Positions 6,695-7,143 of a stretch of DNA of 7,143 bases are shown piece by piece. Source of the DNA: Ventricola sp017626895 (GTDB taxonomy: Bacteria > Bacillota > Clostridia > Christensenellales > Aristaeellaceae); the NCBI GenBank assembly GCA_017626895.1, contig JAGAHV010000162.1:1-7143 (forward strand), given 5' to 3'. Positions within the stretch are counted from its first letter, which is position 1. Each line of letters opens with the position of its first letter. Made by a program: the position numbers and the translations under genes. Under the pieces are notes generated by a model. It did not search any database, was not told where the DNA came from, and worked only from the letters and a program-made list of their open reading frames with translations.

Positions 6695-6799
6695 ATGATA
6701 AGATTACCTACCTTTTCTTTATGGCCTCAGGTGTTCTGGCCTAGGTTTTCAGAAAAAAATACGCCTGACCGCCAGCTGGTTCCGCTGCGGCAGACGTAA
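6695..6799 (+). CDS. possible 34-residue small protein
   Basis: An ATG at 6695 follows GAAAGGGG (6681-6688) with a 6-nt gap, one of the better ribosome sites in the window. The frame runs 34 codons to TAA at 6797-6799. The peptide starts M-I-R-L-P-T-F-S and has two W-P pairs five residues apart (W10-P11 and W15-P16) and a polar C-terminal half (E-K-N-T-P-D-R-Q). It has no signal peptide or membrane segment. I do not recognise it. The last codons enter a GC-rich stem (6784-6791). It could be a small protein, a leader peptide, a remnant of a larger gene or chance; no coding conservation can be tested here. Confidence 0.3.
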   Translation: MIRLPTFSLWPQVFWPRFSEKNTPDRQLVPLRQT

Positions 6800-6831
6800 C
6801 AGGACACAAGAAAAGCGCTGGCCGCAGCCGG
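6782..6831 (+). repeat. GC-rich stem-loop at the end of the small reading frame
   Basis: GCTGCGGC at 6784-6791 is the exact inverse of GCCGCAGC at 6821-6828, and CC (6782-6783) can add pairs with GG (6830-6831) over one bulged C. The loop is 29 nt. A competing pairing exists between GCCAGC (6771-6776) and GCTGGC (6817-6822). No T-run follows, so a standard intrinsic terminator is not indicated. Mutually exclusive pairings are what a switch would need, but this could also be incidental in GC-rich DNA. Confidence 0.4.
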
Positions 6832-6856
6832 ATTTACGCTGATAGCCACACGCTGT

Positions 6857-6999
6857 ATTTATGGTTTACCCACCAAAAGTCTCTTTCAGACTCAGGATTC
6901 CACTTTTTCGCTTCTATTTTTGCTTGACACACTGCTAAAATGGCCGCTTTTGATATGTCAGCAAATCAAAAACGGACTTATGGTGGGTGAATCATATAT
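6857..6999. mobile_element. MITE-like element or IS remnant with long imperfect terminal inverted repeats
   Basis: A left arm at 6857-6881 and a right arm at 6975-6999 are inverted copies with about 21 of 25 matching positions; the best shared cores are ACCCACCA on the left and TGGTGGGT on the right. The 93 nt between them encodes nothing recognisable. A short non-coding segment bounded by long inverted repeats is the form of a MITE or of an IS that lost its transposase. No exact target duplication is visible: the 8 nt outside 6863 and 6993 differ. The family is not identified. Another reading is a very long hairpin in a transcript. Confidence 0.5.
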
Positions 7000-7021
7000 C
7001 ACAATGATTCGTTATTCGTCA

Positions 7022-7135
7022 TTATCTAAATCGATGATCAATCCCACTTTGTTTCATGATCTCGTTTGCTGTATAACGCGATTTAATCTTTCCATCAACT
7101 GTAACGTTTGTGTTTGTTATCGGGCTATACCAATA
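7022..7135 (-). pseudogene. possible coding remnant at the window edge
   Basis: On the minus strand, 37 sense codons run from just after a TGA (7136-7138) to TAA (7022-7024). The peptide includes S-P-I-T-N-T-N-V-T-V-D-G-K-I-K and then R-Y-T-A-N-E-I-M-K-Q-S-G-I-D-H-R-F-R. The composition is protein-like (charged, amphipathic), and it looks like the C-terminal end of a gene entering from beyond the window with a frame break near 7136. There is no ATG before residue 27 and I do not recognise a family, so this is weakly supported. Confidence 0.25.
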
Positions 7136-7143
7136 TCATGATC

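Larger units (their letters stand above)
6553..7143. other. AT-rich accessory end with no confirmed gene
   Basis: This stretch of about 590 bases has no recognisable long gene. It differs from the rest of the window in its higher AT content. It holds the small reading frame at 6695-6799, the stem-loop at 6782-6831, the inverted-repeat pair at 6857-6999 and a short minus-strand frame at 7022-7135, listed separately. In 6553-6694 I see no convincing coding signal on either strand; short minus-strand frames there do not match a known family. A plus-strand frame from TTG 6920 to the window edge has no ribosome site and a sequence unlike a folded protein. Confidence 0.6.

Noticed and set aside
6924..6952. 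TTGACA at 6924-6929 as a promoter -35
   Set aside because: No acceptable -10 hexamer occurs 16-18 nt downstream; the later GATATG is too far away.
6920..7141. 73-codon plus-strand frame from TTG
   Set aside because: There is no ribosome site, it crosses the inverted-repeat element, and the translation is rich in Cys, Ile and Ser without family resemblance.

Overview
The window reads as a stretch of chromosome from a Bacillota (Firmicutes) bacterium, probably a gut-type Clostridia or Erysipelotrichia member. The reasons are purine-rich Shine-Dalgarno sites ahead of most genes, a balanced to slightly GC-rich coding composition, an IS1634-type transposase, and a fragment that resembles the AAA-ATPase-like/PD-(D/E)XK proteins common in gut anaerobes. 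The taxonomic placement is an inference from composition and gene families; no marker gene is present.

Layout. (1) 82-1996, plus strand: an IS1634-family (IS4-superfamily DDE) transposase. It looks decayed: its conserved first codons lie in a different frame from the body, and the usual first catalytic aspartate is not seen. (2) 2057-2776, plus: a TauE/SafE-family membrane exporter, followed by an inverted-repeat structure. (3) A good sigma-A-like promoter at 2840-2868 that appears to start a three-gene unit: a DUF1349 concanavalin-like protein (2946-3542), an exported YdcF/DUF218 protein (3613-4437) and a HAD-family sugar-phosphatase or phosphomutase-like hydrolase (4480-5160). (4) 5153-6283, minus: a complete NifS/IscS-type cysteine desulfurase, convergent with the HAD gene and overlapping it by 8 bp. 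(5) 6313-6552, minus: a short reading frame that looks like a remnant of an AAA-ATPase-like/PDDEXK_9 protein. (6) 6553-7143: a more AT-rich, mostly non-coding end. It holds a 34-codon reading frame with a strong ribosome binding site, a GC-rich stem-loop, a pair of long inverted repeats about 90 nt apart (a MITE-like or IS-remnant structure), and a short minus-strand coding-like frame running toward the window edge.

How the genes relate. The DUF1349-YdcF-HAD set is spaced like an operon, with 70 and 42 nt gaps and its own promoter, but the families do not define one known pathway. The cysteine desulfurase stands alone, with no thiI, iscU or mnmA beside it. The two ends carry mobile or decayed material (broken transposase, gene fragment, inverted repeats), so the central genes look like ordinary chromosomal genes between two spots of genome turnover. 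I found no convincing new multi-gene system. The items most worth a second look are the transposase frame break at a CCG-TGA junction, the inverted-repeat element at 6857-6999, and the small reading frame at 6695-6799.
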